Shown here: positions 17,069 to 26,194 of the stretch, in pieces | Layout: every line of letters starts with the position of its first letter | How positions within the stretch are numbered: position 1 is the stretch's first letter | NCBI GenBank assembly: GCA_036227345.1 | Contig: CP109468.1 | Coordinates: 7,998,001 to 8,062,000 of the forward strand | Direction: 5' to 3' | Length of the DNA stretch: 64,000 nt | Source: Streptomyces sp. NBC_01463 | GTDB lineage: Bacteria; Actinomycetota; Actinomycetes; Streptomycetales; Streptomycetaceae | The notes under the pieces: model-generated | What the model saw: the letters and a program-made list of their open reading frames with translations, nothing else | What the model was told of the DNA's origin: nothing | Databases searched by the model: none | Position numbers and translations under genes: made by a program

Positions 17069-19516
17069 TCAGACGAGCTGCCACAGGTGGTCGTCGGTGC
17101 CGGTGTCACCGAACTGGACGACGTGGGCGCTGTCCTGGGTGGACATGTTGTCGACGCCGAGGACCTTGCCGGAGTGGCGGTTGCGGATGCGGTACCAGCC
17201 GTCGCCGTCGGGGACGAGCTGCCAGAGGTGGTCGTCGGTGCCGTTGTCGTCGAACTGGACGACGTGGGCGCTGTCCTGGGTGGACATGTTGTCGACGCCG
17301 AGGACCTTGCCGGAGTGGCGGTTGCGGACGCGGTACCAGCCGTCGCCCTCCGGGACCAGCTGCCAGTCGTGGTCGTCGGTGCCGTTGTCACCGAACTGGA
17401 CGACATGGGCGCTGTTGGCGGTGGACATGACGTCGACGCCGAGGACCTTGCCGGAGTGGCGGTTGCGGATGCGGTACCAGCGGTCGGACAGCCAGGGCCC
17501 GGCGCCCGGGTCGGCCGTGGGGAACGAGGTGATGCGCAGCCGCGCCGCCCCCATGGGGACGAGCGTGATCTCCTCGACCGGCTCGGTGGTGCCGGCCGGG
17601 CCGTCCTGGAGCGGCGCGACGACGTGCTCGCCGTCCGCCGTCCACTCCGGGATCCGCCGGGCCCTCGCCGTCATGGTCAGCGGGGTGCCCTCCAGTGTGA
17701 ACGGGTTCGCGTCCTTGAGGTGGCGGACGCTGTGGTGGCGCAGCGAGGCGGCCGGTTTCCGCTCGTCGAGGACGAGGCCGTAGTTCCACGGGCTCGTGGC
17801 GTGCACCGCGTACTCCGGGAACTGGTCGGTGCCGCCGATGCGCTCGTACGTCTCGTCGATGCGCAGGGAGTACGTGAGCGGGCCGCGGTCCACGCTGACG
17901 GAGGCGTGGTTGTGCTCCCAGGTGCGGACCGTGGTCCGCTGCGGGAAGCGGAGCGTCACCCGGTCGCCGTCGGACCAGGTGCGGTCCACGCGGGTGAAGG
18001 CCGGGCCCGCGGGGGCGGCGACCGGACGCCCGTTGACCTTGACCTCCGGGCTGTCGCACCAGGCCGGTACCCGCAGCACCAGGGGGAACGACAGCTTCTT
18101 CGGCGCCTTCAGGGTCAGGGTGACCGTGTCCGTGAAGGGGTAGCCGGTCTCCTCCGTGAACGTGACCTCGGTGCCGTCCGCGACCTTCGCGGTGACCTCG
18201 CAGCTCGCGTACATCGCGGCGGCCAGCCCGCCGTCCGGGGTGGCGAGCCACAGCTCCTCGACGAAGTAGGGCCAGCCCATGCCGTAGTTGTGCGGGCAGC
18301 AGCGGTACTGGTCGACGCCGGGCAGGAACGCCTGCATGGCGAAACCGTTCTGGAACTGCCGGCCGCTCTTGGGGACGTCGTCCAGGTCCACGCTGTTGGC
18401 GCTGGTGATGTAGTGGACGGACTTGCCCGACGGGTCGAGCGAGGCGGGCAGCGAGTTGAAGGCCAGCTCCTCGCAGCGGTCGGCCCACAGCGGATCGCCG
18501 GTGATCCGGGTGAGCAGCTGGTGGCTGGCCATGAACTCGACGATGCCGCAGGTCTCGAAGCCCTGCCGGGGGTCGCCGTGCCCGGGGCGCGCGTTCTCGT
18601 CCCCGGCGAAGCCGCCGCCGGGGAACTGCCCGTACTGGTCCATGGCCTTGCCGTACGTCCCGTACGTGTTCCGGGTGTCCTCGGCCGAACCGCTGCGCAG
18701 CGCGTACTGGGCGGGCTCGCGGAAGCCCTGCGCGATGTTGACGTTGTGCAGGTTGACCAGGTTGTCGCCCCAGTCGGCACCGTTCGCGTGGATCTTGTCG
18801 GCGAGGTCCAGGAGGAAGGTGTCGCCGGTGCGGTTGAAGAGCCAGAAGACACTGTCCAGGCCGTCGCCCCAGCGCAGTGCGATCCAGCTGGTGTTGAAGG
18901 CGCCGGGTCCCTGGGCGTTCATGTAGCGGAAGAACCGGCTGAGGAACGGGATGACGCGGGTGTCGCCCGAGTACTCCTGCCAGGAGCGCAGGGCCTGCAC
19001 CAGCGGCAGGAACGGCCAGAAGTCCGGGCCGCCGTTCAGGGACGTGCGCAGCGCCTTCGGCCCGAAGAAGCCGTCGGACTGCTGGGTGGCGAGGATCGCG
19101 TCGAACCAGCGGCGCACGGCGGCGAGCGCCGTCGCGTCACCCGTGACGATCGCCAGGTCGGTGTAGCCGCGCAGCCAGTACGGGACCTCCTCCCAGCCGC
19201 CCAGCTCGGGGCGGACCCAGCCGGTGGCCGTGAAGTCGAGGAAGTGCGAGAACTCCTCGTACCGGCCGCACAGTCCGTCCAGCTGGAGCTTCAGCTGTCC
19301 GGCGAGCCAGCCGCGTGCGGTGACCCGGCCGGGGGGCAGCTTCAGGAAGGCCGTCGGGTGCAGGGGCGCGGCGTTGGGGGAGTAGTGGCCGCCGTGGGCG
19401 GGCCTGGCGCGGTGTTCGGCCGCGGTCGCCGTGGTGGCCCAGCGGCCCGAAGCGGCCGTGGTGGCGGCGACGGTGGCCAGCGCGCCGGCCATGAGTTGTC
19501 TGCGGTTCAGGGGCAT
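17069..19516 (-). CDS. Secreted GH127 (beta-L-arabinofuranosidase type) with ricin-type repeats
   Basis: This 815-residue enzyme has a twin-arginine signal (NRRQLMAGALATVAATTAAS). The (alpha/alpha)6 barrel carries GFETCGIVEF and YRCCPHNYG. In characterised GH127 enzymes the Glu and Cys of E-T-C and the Cys-Cys pair form the zinc-binding active site, so all key residues are present. The C-terminal 130 residues are three near-identical 47-residue ricin-type lectin repeats ending D-H-x-W-Q-L-V. The ATG start has AGGAG seven bases upstream. It lies upstream of the GH2/AbfB gene and divergent from a furanose-type ABC importer, so removal of L-arabinofuranose is the likely role. Confidence 0.92.
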   Translation of the reverse strand: MPLNRRQLMAGALATVAATTAASGRWATTATAAEHRARPAHGGHYSPNAAPLHPTAFLKLPPGRVTARGWLAGQLKLQLDGLCGRYEEFSHFLDFTATGWVRPELGGWEEVPYWLRGYTDLAIVTGDATALAAVRRWFDAILATQQSDGFFGPKALRTSLNGGPDFWPFLPLVQALRSWQEYSGDTRVIPFLSRFFRYMNAQGPGAFNTSWIALRWGDGLDSVFWLFNRTGDTFLLDLADKIHANGADWGDNLVNLHNVNIAQGFREPAQYALRSGSAEDTRNTYGTYGKAMDQYGQFPGGGFAGDENARPGHGDPRQGFETCGIVEFMASHQLLTRITGDPLWADRCEELAFNSLPASLDPSGKSVHYITSANSVDLDDVPKSGRQFQNGFAMQAFLPGVDQYRCCPHNYGMGWPYFVEELWLATPDGGLAAAMYASCEVTAKVADGTEVTFTEETGYPFTDTVTLTLKAPKKLSFPLVLRVPAWCDSPEVKVNGRPVAAPAGPAFTRVDRTWSDGDRVTLRFPQRTTVRTWEHNHASVSVDRGPLTYSLRIDETYERIGGTDQFPEYAVHATSPWNYGLVLDERKPAASLRHHSVRHLKDANPFTLEGTPLTMTARARRIPEWTADGEHVVAPLQDGPAGTTEPVEEITLVPMGAARLRITSFPTADPGAGPWLSDRWYRIRNRHSGKVLGVDVMSTANSAHVVQFGDNGTDDHDWQLVPEGDGWYRVRNRHSGKVLGVDNMSTQDSAHVVQFDDNGTDDHLWQLVPDGDGWYRIRNRHSGKVLGVDNMSTQDSAHVVQFGDTGTDDHLWQLV
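17072..17479 (-). repeat. Three tandem 141-bp repeats encoding ricin-type modules
   Basis: Copies occupy 17339-17479, 17198-17338 and 17072-17197 (the last truncated by the stop codon). They encode the same 47-residue unit with only a few changes. The DNA is nearly identical, including third positions, which points to recent tandem duplication within the GH127 gene. Confidence 0.85.
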
Positions 19517-20029
19517 GGAGGGGCTCCTGCTCTCGGCCGGCCGTGCGGGGCTCCGGCTCGGGGACGGCACATGACACGTGCGGGGGTTGCCATGACGCCC
19601 ACCGGCCCGGGGCGGAACCGGACGCGCGCACGGCAAGGCACGCCGTCGCGACCGGAGGGGTGGCGCGGCACCGTGCTTGCAACGTTGGAAAATTGCGTAC
19701 CGGCGGTATGACAGCACGGTGTCGGGCGGGTGTCCAGGGGTGCGGCGGCAACCAGTGGGGCGGGAGCCGCCCGTCGGCACCGCATCGCTCCGACACATTT
19801 TGGAAACGCATCGACCACGCTCTTGCCGCCCGTGCCACGGCGCCTATATAACGTTGTAAACCGAGCCGCCGAGAGGCCGCGCAGGCTCTCACGACCGCAG
19901 TTCGTCCAGGTGGCGGGGTCGTGAGGAACGCAGTGGCATCAGCCGCCGAGCGGCAGCCGATGCATCATCCAGCCATGCCCGACCGCACGTCCATCGACGT
20001 GCCGTCATCCCGCCAAGGAGCTCCCGCGC
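19517..20029. promoter_or_regulatory. Divergent control region with two AACGTTG operators
   Basis: This 513-bp gene-free region separates GH127 (minus) from the ABC importer (plus). TTGCAACGTTGGAA (19677-19690) lies on the GH127 side and TATAACGTTGTAAA (19847-19860) on the importer side. Both match the LacI-family A-A-C-G-T-T core, and the linked LacI gene at 25056 is the obvious candidate regulator. No open reading frame here has convincing coding bias. AAGGAG at 20015-20020 is the ribosome site of the binding protein. Confidence 0.6.
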
Positions 20030-21115
20030 ATGATGATCCAGCGCCGAACCCGTACCCTCGCCGTGGCCTGCCTCCTCGCCGCCACCGCCACGCTGGCCGC
20101 CTCCGGCTGCTCCAAGTCGGAGACGTCGGACACCGCGAACGCCGACAGCAGCCAGGGTGCTCAGGCGGCCAAGTCCCCCGAGTCCTCCTCCGGTTCGGGC
20201 TGCTCGCTGCAGACCTACGGAGCACCGAAGCTGGACCTGAAGAACGCCGTGGTCGGCTTCTCCCAGTCGGAGAAGGAGGCCAACCCGTTCCGCATCGCCG
20301 AGACCCAGTCCATCAAGGACGAGGCCAAGAAGGTCGGCGTCAAGAAGCTGCTCACCACCAACGCCCAGTCGCAGCTGTCCAAGCAGATCAGCGACATCCA
20401 GGACATGCTGTCGCAGGGCGCCCAGTTCCTCATCGTCGCCCCGCTGAACTCCGACGGCCTGGAGCCGGCACTGAAGGCCGCCGCCGCCAAGAAGGTCCCG
20501 GTCCTCACCGTCGACCGCAAGCTCAACTCCACCGCCTGCAAGGACTACGTGGCCTTCCTCGGCTCCGACTTCGTGGAGCAGGGCAAGCGCGCCGCGGACG
20601 CGATGATCAAGACGACCGGTGGCAAGGGCAAGGTCGCCATCCTCCTCGGCGCCTCGGGCAACAACGTCACCACCGACCGCACCAAGGGCTTCGTCGACCA
20701 GCTCAAGGCCAAGGCCCCCGGCCTGGAGATCGTCGCCCAGCAGACCGGTGAGTTCGCCCGCGACAAGGGCCAGCAGGTCATGGAGCAGCTCATCCAGTCC
20801 AAGCCCGACATCACCGCCGTCTACGCGGAGAACGACGAGATGGGCCTCGGCGCCGTCACCGCGCTGAAGGCCGCCGGCAAGAAGCCCGGCAAGGACGTCA
20901 AGATCGTCTCCGTGGACGGCACCCGCAACGCCGTCCAGGCCCTGGTCAACGGCGAGTACAACGCCGTCATCGAGTCGAATCCGCGCTTCGGCCCGCTGGC
21001 CTTCGCGACCGCCCAGAAGTTCTACGGCGGCGAGGAGATCCCGGAGAACGTCATCATCTCCGACCGCGCCTACGACGAGTCCAACGCCAAGGCCTCGCTC
21101 GGCGGCGCGTTCTGA
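20030..21115 (+). CDS. Sugar ABC importer, lipoprotein binding protein (YtfQ-like)
   Basis: This 361-residue lipoprotein has a lipobox (LAASGC) and starts at ATG 20030, nine bases after AAGGAG. It is a cluster-B periplasmic-binding-protein fold. VGFSQSEKEANPFRIAE, DMLSQGAQFLIVAPLNSDG, VPVLTVDRKL and VYAENDEMGLGAVTAL follow the order seen in YtfQ, the E. coli galactofuranose-binding protein. The furanose preference is inferred from that similarity and from the neighbouring GH127 arabinofuranosidase. It heads an operon-like run with the ATPase and two permeases, under the AACGTTG sites upstream. Confidence 0.88.
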   Translation: MMIQRRTRTLAVACLLAATATLAASGCSKSETSDTANADSSQGAQAAKSPESSSGSGCSLQTYGAPKLDLKNAVVGFSQSEKEANPFRIAETQSIKDEAKKVGVKKLLTTNAQSQLSKQISDIQDMLSQGAQFLIVAPLNSDGLEPALKAAAAKKVPVLTVDRKLNSTACKDYVAFLGSDFVEQGKRAADAMIKTTGGKGKVAILLGASGNNVTTDRTKGFVDQLKAKAPGLEIVAQQTGEFARDKGQQVMEQLIQSKPDITAVYAENDEMGLGAVTALKAAGKKPGKDVKIVSVDGTRNAVQALVNGEYNAVIESNPRFGPLAFATAQKFYGGEEIPENVIISDRAYDESNAKASLGGAF

Positions 21116-21166
21116 TCCAGACCCGCGCCACCTGCCCGTAACGCCGGCAGCGGGCCGGCCGGGACC

Positions 21167-21192
21167 GGCCGCGCAGCGAACCCTGCGCGGCC
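21167..21192 (+). terminator. Intercistronic hairpin between binding protein and ATPase
   Basis: GGCCGCGCAG (21167-21176) pairs with 21183-21192 around a six-base loop in the 190-bp gap. In sugar importers such hairpins often protect or partly terminate the message so that binding protein is made in excess. That role is inferred here. Confidence 0.6.
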
Positions 21193-21305
21193 CCCGGCCG
21201 GGCCCGGCCCGGACCCGCCGGCTTCACCCGCCGCCGTGACGCGGCCACCCGTCACGGCGGCCCCGGGCCCGACACCCTTGGAAGAGCGGAAGGCCGAGAA
21301 CAGCC

Positions 21306-22946
21306 ATGGCACCACCCGAAGCAGTACCGCAGCCGCCGGAGCCGGCCGCCGACGCGAAGGAAGCCGCCGCACCGGAGACCTCCGATCCGGCCGCACCCGT
21401 CCTCGAAGCCCGCTCGGTGAGCAAGCGGTTCCCGGGCGTCGTCGCACTCGACGGAGTCTCCTTCGCCCTGCGCCCCGGCGAGACCCACGCACTCGTGGGC
21501 GAGAACGGAGCCGGCAAGTCCACCCTGATCAAGGTGCTGACCGGTGTGTACCGGCCCGACGAGGGCGAACTGCGGCTGGCCGGCGAACAGATCGCCTTCG
21601 CCCGGCCGTTCGAGGCGCAGCAGGCCGGCATCTCCACGATCTACCAGGAGGTGAACCTCGTCCCGCTGATGAGCGTGGCGCGCAACATCTTCCTGGGCCG
21701 CGAGCCGAAGAACCGTTTCGGCCTGATCGACTTCGGCCGCATGCACCGCGAGACCGCCGAACTGCTCGACGGCTTCGGCGTACGCGTCGACCCGAAGAGG
21801 CCCCTGCACACCCTGGGCATCGGCACCCAGCAGATGGTCGCCCTGGCCCGTGCCGTCTCGGTCAACGCCCAGGTCGTCATCATGGACGAGCCCACCTCCT
21901 CGCTGGAGCCGCGCGAGGTCGAGACGCTCTTCCGCGTCATCGGGGACCTGCGCGCACGCGGCATCGCCGTCCTCTACGTCAGCCACCGCATGGACGAGCT
22001 CTACCGGATCTGCGACCGCGTCACCGTGCTCCGCGACGGCAAGCACATCCACACCGGCGACCTCGCCGACCTCGACCGCATGCAGCTCGTCTCGATGATG
22101 CTCGGCCGCGACATGGCCGAGGTCCGCCGCTCCGGACTCACCAGCTTCGGCTCCGAGGGCCACGACACCACCCGTACCCCGGTCCTCACCGCGAAGGGCC
22201 TCTCCCGCGACCACCTGCTGCACGGCATATCCCTGTCGCTGTACGGCGGTGAGGTGCTGGGCCTCGGCGGGCTCCTCGGCTCCGGCCGCAGCGAGACCGC
22301 GAAGGCCCTGGCCGGAGCGCTGAGCCTGGACTCCGGCGAACTCGCCATCGGCGGACGCACCCTGCGCCGGCTCACCTCCGCCGGAGCCATCCGGGCGGGC
22401 ATCAGCCTGCTGCCCGAGGACCGCAAGGCCGAAGGCATCGTGCCCGGCCTCTCCGTCCGCGAGAACATCGTGCTCGCCGCGATGCCCCGCCTCTCCCGCG
22501 CCGGCATCGTCTCGCGCGCCAAGCAGGACCGCATCGTCGGCATCTTCATGAAGCGGCTGCGGATCAAGGCCGCGAGCCCCGAGCAGAAGGTCGGCGAGCT
22601 CTCCGGCGGCAACCAGCAGAAGGTCCTGCTGGCCCGCTGGCTCTGCCTGGAGCCCAAGGTCCTGCTGCTCGACGAACCCACCCGCGGCATCGACGTCGGC
22701 GCCAAGGCCGAGGTCCAGAGCCTCATCGACGACCTCGCCGGCGAGGGCCTCGCCGTCCTGCTCATCTCCTCCGACATCGAGGAACTCATCGAGGGCGCCG
22801 ACCGCATCGTCGTCCTGCGCGGCGGCGCGGTCGCGGGTGAACTGTCCGGCGACGAGGTGGCCGAGAGCCATCTGCTCGAAGTACTCGCCGACCACTCACC
22901 GGCGCCCGTGGACAAGGCCCCGGCCGCCAAGGAGGACCCCCGATGA
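21306..22946 (+). CDS. Sugar ABC importer, duplicated ATPase (RbsA/YtfR type)
   Basis: This 546-residue cytoplasmic ATPase energises import of the sugar bound by the upstream protein. The first half has a full Walker A (GENGAGKST), a Q-loop (TIYQEVNLVP) and Walker B (VVIMDEPTSSLE). The second half has a degenerate Walker A (GLLGSGRSET), a signature VGELSGGNQQKVLLARWL and Walker B VLLLDEPTRGID. That asymmetry is typical of ribose/galactose-class ATPases. The N-terminal 30 residues are a proline/alanine-rich extension. The stop codon overlaps the next start by four bases, so translation is coupled. Confidence 0.95.
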   Translation: MAPPEAVPQPPEPAADAKEAAAPETSDPAAPVLEARSVSKRFPGVVALDGVSFALRPGETHALVGENGAGKSTLIKVLTGVYRPDEGELRLAGEQIAFARPFEAQQAGISTIYQEVNLVPLMSVARNIFLGREPKNRFGLIDFGRMHRETAELLDGFGVRVDPKRPLHTLGIGTQQMVALARAVSVNAQVVIMDEPTSSLEPREVETLFRVIGDLRARGIAVLYVSHRMDELYRICDRVTVLRDGKHIHTGDLADLDRMQLVSMMLGRDMAEVRRSGLTSFGSEGHDTTRTPVLTAKGLSRDHLLHGISLSLYGGEVLGLGGLLGSGRSETAKALAGALSLDSGELAIGGRTLRRLTSAGAIRAGISLLPEDRKAEGIVPGLSVRENIVLAAMPRLSRAGIVSRAKQDRIVGIFMKRLRIKAASPEQKVGELSGGNQQKVLLARWLCLEPKVLLLDEPTRGIDVGAKAEVQSLIDDLAGEGLAVLLISSDIEELIEGADRIVVLRGGAVAGELSGDEVAESHLLEVLADHSPAPVDKAPAAKEDPR

Positions 22947-23917
22947 CCCAGGCCGCAGTCTCCACCCCCGCAGCCCGGCCGCTGGCCCGGCTGCGCGACC
23001 CCGCCTGGTACCAGGAGTACGGCGTCTACCTCGCCGTCGCGGTCGTCCTCCTCTTCAACGCCCTGTTCACCGAGCACTTCATGACCGCGGACAACCTCCG
23101 CACCCAGCTCGTCCAGGTCGCCCCCATCGTCATCGTCGCCCTCGGCATGGCGCTCGTCATCGGCACCGAGGGCGTCGACCTCTCCGTCGGCTCGACCATG
23201 GCGCTCGCCGCCGCCCTGCTGCCGCTCTACCTCGGCTACGGCCTGGTGGCCGCGCTCGTCATGGCGCTGCTGGCCGGCGCACTCGTCGGAGCGGTCAACG
23301 GCACACTCGTCTCCCTCGTGGGACTCCAGCCGATCGTCGCCACCCTCGCCCTGTTCGTGGGCGGCCGGGGCCTGGCCCTGGTGATGGCGGACGGCCAGCT
23401 CAAGCAGATCGTCAACCCCGACCTGCTCTCGCTGGGCACCGGATCCTTCCTCGGCATCCCGCTGGTCGTCCTCATCGCCGGCGTCCTCGCCCTCGCCGTG
23501 GCCTTCCTGGTCACCCGCACCACCTTCGGCCGCCAGGTCGTCGCCATCGGCGGCAACCGCTCGGCCGCGGCCCTGGCCGGACTGCCCGTACGACGGGTGC
23601 TCATCGGTGTGTACATGCTCTGCGGGGTCCTCGCCGCGCTGGCCGGCATCCTCGCCACCGCCCGGCTCACCGCCAGCGACCCCTCCTCGCTCGGCACCCT
23701 CATGGAGCTCTCCGCCATCACGGCGGTCGTCGTCGGCGGCACCCCGCTCAACGGCGGCTCCATCCGGATCCTCGGCACCGTCGCCGGCGCCCTGCTGATG
23801 CAGCTGCTGCGCGCCACCCTCGTCAAGCACGACCTGCCCGACTCCACCGCACAGATCGCCCAGGCGGCCATCATCATCGCCGCCGTCTACGTCGCCCGGG
23901 AGCGTCGGTCCCGATGA
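22943..23917 (+). CDS. Sugar ABC importer permease 1 (YtfT-like)
   Basis: This 324-residue membrane protein has about nine or ten hydrophobic segments. The family motif region VALGMALVIGTEGVDLSVGS is followed by GGRGLALVMADG and GLPVRRVLIGVYMLCGVLAAL. It belongs to the RbsC/BPD-transp-2 family and forms half of the translocation channel. ATG overlaps the ATPase stop (ATGA) and its own stop overlaps the next permease start, so all parts of the importer are co-translated. Confidence 0.93.
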   Translation: MTQAAVSTPAARPLARLRDPAWYQEYGVYLAVAVVLLFNALFTEHFMTADNLRTQLVQVAPIVIVALGMALVIGTEGVDLSVGSTMALAAALLPLYLGYGLVAALVMALLAGALVGAVNGTLVSLVGLQPIVATLALFVGGRGLALVMADGQLKQIVNPDLLSLGTGSFLGIPLVVLIAGVLALAVAFLVTRTTFGRQVVAIGGNRSAAALAGLPVRRVLIGVYMLCGVLAALAGILATARLTASDPSSLGTLMELSAITAVVVGGTPLNGGSIRILGTVAGALLMQLLRATLVKHDLPDSTAQIAQAAIIIAAVYVARERRSR

Positions 23918-24957
23918 ACGAAACCTCACCCGCCCCCGCGGTCCAGGCCCCGGTACCGCGCAAGACCCCGGCAGCAGCCGGCGGCGGCACCCCCCGCCCC
24001 GCGACCGGGCAGCGCATCGCCGAACTCCTCCAGCGCCAGGGCGTGCTCGCGGTCCTGCTCACGGTCGTCATCGTGGCGTCCTTCGTCTACCCGACGTTCG
24101 GCACCCTGGACAACGCCCGGGGCGTGACCGTCCAGGCGGCGTTCCCCGCCGTGGTCGCCCTCGGCATGACCATGGTCATCATCACCGGCGGCATCGACCT
24201 GTCGGTCGGCTCCGTGTTCGCCCTCGGCGGCGTACTGGCCGCCTGGGCCTCGCAATGGGGCTTCCTGGCCGCCCTGTTCGTCCCGCTCGTGGTCTGCGGG
24301 GCCATCGGACTGCTCAACGGACTCCTGGTCGCCCGCGCCGGAATGGCACCCTTCATCGTCACGCTCGCCACCCTGCTGGGGGCGCGCGGTCTGCTCCTCG
24401 CGATCACCGACGAGGGCGCCACCACCTACCTGGTGCCCAAGGACTCCGCCTTCGCCGAACTCGGACAGGGCAGCGTCTGGGGCTTCGGCTACCCGATCCT
24501 CATCGCCCTGGTGCTGTTCGGCATCGGCGGACTGATCCTCCAGCGCACCTCGTTCGGGCAGACGCTCTTCGCGGTCGGCGGCAGCAACGACGCGGCCATG
24601 CTGATGGGCCTGCCCGTCGCCCGTACGAAGATCCTCGTCTACACGCTCAGCGGACTGCTCGCCGGATTCGCCGGAGCGCTCAACGCGGCCCGGCTCACCT
24701 CCGGCGTCACCATAGTCGGCGTGGGCATGGAGCTCGACGCGATCTCCGCCGTCGTCATCGGCGGCACCCTCCTGATCGGCGGTGCCGGCTCCATCAGCGG
24801 AACGCTCTGGGGCGTGCTGCTGCTGGCCGTCATCCAGAATCTGATCAATCAGATCGGCTCGCTGAACTCCTCCTACCAGTCGGTCGTCAGCGGAGGTTTC
24901 CTTATCGTTGTCGTCGTGGCCCAGCGCTATCTGGCGCGCAGCCGCAGAACCACCTGA
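23914..24957 (+). CDS. Sugar ABC importer permease 2 (YjfF-like)
   Basis: This 347-residue partner permease starts at ATG 23914 inside the stop of permease 1. A hydrophilic 35-residue N-terminus is followed by RbsC-type membrane segments. MVIITGGIDLSVGSVFALGG is the family motif and VGVGMELDAISAVVIGG the conserved C-terminal loop. Having two different RbsC-type permeases with one double ATPase is the arrangement of the YtfQRT-YjfF galactofuranose importer, which supports a furanose sugar as substrate. Confidence 0.93.
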   Translation: MNETSPAPAVQAPVPRKTPAAAGGGTPRPATGQRIAELLQRQGVLAVLLTVVIVASFVYPTFGTLDNARGVTVQAAFPAVVALGMTMVIITGGIDLSVGSVFALGGVLAAWASQWGFLAALFVPLVVCGAIGLLNGLLVARAGMAPFIVTLATLLGARGLLLAITDEGATTYLVPKDSAFAELGQGSVWGFGYPILIALVLFGIGGLILQRTSFGQTLFAVGGSNDAAMLMGLPVARTKILVYTLSGLLAGFAGALNAARLTSGVTIVGVGMELDAISAVVIGGTLLIGGAGSISGTLWGVLLLAVIQNLINQIGSLNSSYQSVVSGGFLIVVVVAQRYLARSRRTT

Positions 24958-25055
24958 ACCGGTGCCGGGGCCCGCGGCCCCGGCACCGTTCGAGCCGAAC
25001 CGGCACAGCCGGGCCACCGCGCGTCAACGCGCGACAAGTCGATCCAGGGAGTGCC

Positions 25056-26090
25056 GTGGGCGTCAGCCTCAAGGACGTTGCACTACGGGCGGGCGTGTCC
25101 ATCAAGACCGTGTCGAACGTGGTGAACAACTATCAGCACGTCACACCGAAGATGCGGGCCAAGGTGCAGCAGGCCATCGACGAGCTCGGCTACCGGCCGA
25201 ACCTCACCGCACGCCATCTGCGCAAGGGCCGCACCGGCATCATCGCCCTCGCCGTCCCCGAGTTCGGCAACCCGTACTTCGCGGAGCTGGCCGGCGCCGT
25301 CGTCGACGCCGCCGCCCGGCACGACTACACCGTGCTGGTCGACCACACCGGCGGACTGCGCGAGAAGGAACTCCTGGTCAGCCAGGGATTCCGGTCCCAT
25401 GTGATCGACGGGCTCATCCTCAGCCCCATCCACCTGGAGACCGAGGACCTGATGGCGCGCACCGAGACCGCGCCCCTGGTGCTGCTCGGCGAGCGCGAGT
25501 ACGAGGCCCCGTACGACCACATCGCCATCGACAACGTGGCGGCCTCCCGCGACGCCGTGCGCCACCTCATCGACCACGGCCACCGCCGGATCGCGTTCCT
25601 CGGCTCGCGCACCGGCCGCGAACGCCAGCCCGCCCACCTGCGGCTGCGCGGCTGGCGGGAGGAGCTGGCCGCCGCCGGAATCGAGGCCGACGAGTCGCTC
25701 GTCGTCGTCACCGACGGCTACGGCCGCGAGGACGGAGCCACCGCCATGGCCGCCCTCCTGGACCGCGGGGAGCAGCCGGACGCCGTCTTCGCGTACAACG
25801 ACCTCATCGCCATCGGGGCGATGCGCACGCTGTCGGAGCGAGGGCTGCGCATCCCCGAGGATGTCGCCGTCGTCGGGTTCGACAACATCGAGGAGAGCCT
25901 CTACGGGGCCACCACGCTCACCACCGTGGCCCCCGACAAGGAGGCCATCGCCCGGCTGGCCGTCGACAGCCTCGTCGAGCGCCTCTCCGGCAACCCGGTC
26001 TCCGAACCCCGGCGCCCGCGGCCCGGCTACCGGCTCGTCGTCCGCGAATCCACCGTTCCCCGGCCTCCTGCCGAGCCCGCCGGACCGTGA
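25056..26090 (+). CDS. LacI-family transcriptional regulator
   Basis: This 344-residue DNA-binding protein starts at GTG 25056, four bases after AGGGAG. The helix-turn-helix is SLKDVALRAGVSIKTVSNVVNN, with the hinge at NLTARHLRKGRT. A ligand-binding domain of the periplasmic fold follows (IIALAVPEFGNPYFAEL, GHRRIAFLGS, VVGFDNIEES). It sits between the importer and the epimerase and is the likely repressor acting at the AACGTTG sites 19677-19690 and 19847-19860. The inducer is probably the imported sugar. Confidence 0.93.
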   Translation: MGVSLKDVALRAGVSIKTVSNVVNNYQHVTPKMRAKVQQAIDELGYRPNLTARHLRKGRTGIIALAVPEFGNPYFAELAGAVVDAAARHDYTVLVDHTGGLREKELLVSQGFRSHVIDGLILSPIHLETEDLMARTETAPLVLLGEREYEAPYDHIAIDNVAASRDAVRHLIDHGHRRIAFLGSRTGRERQPAHLRLRGWREELAAAGIEADESLVVVTDGYGREDGATAMAALLDRGEQPDAVFAYNDLIAIGAMRTLSERGLRIPEDVAVVGFDNIEESLYGATTLTTVAPDKEAIARLAVDSLVERLSGNPVSEPRRPRPGYRLVVRESTVPRPPAEPAGP

Positions 26091-26098
26091 CCCGTGGT

Positions 26099-26131
26099 GC
26101 CGGACTCCCGCCGTCCCGGGGGGAGTCCGGC
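26099..26131 (+). terminator. Hairpin between LacI and the epimerase gene
   Basis: GCCGGACTCCC (26099-26109) pairs perfectly with 26121-26131 around an 11-base loop, beginning nine bases after the LacI stop. The epimerase may be read only in part from the operon promoter. Confidence 0.7.
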
Positions 26132-26194
26132 GCTCCCGTCCAGGGCCCGCCGTACCCGCTCCGCCCGGCCGTCCGCTCGTCCCAAGGATCTCTG

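Noticed and set aside
17072..17479. A CRISPR-like or satellite tandem repeat
   Set aside because: The 141-bp units are in frame and encode ricin-type lectin modules of the GH127 protein; there are no spacers.
16835..19711. Long plus-strand open frame (958 codons) opposite GH127
   Set aside because: It spans two genes and an intergenic region and lacks any recognisable domain; a shadow frame.
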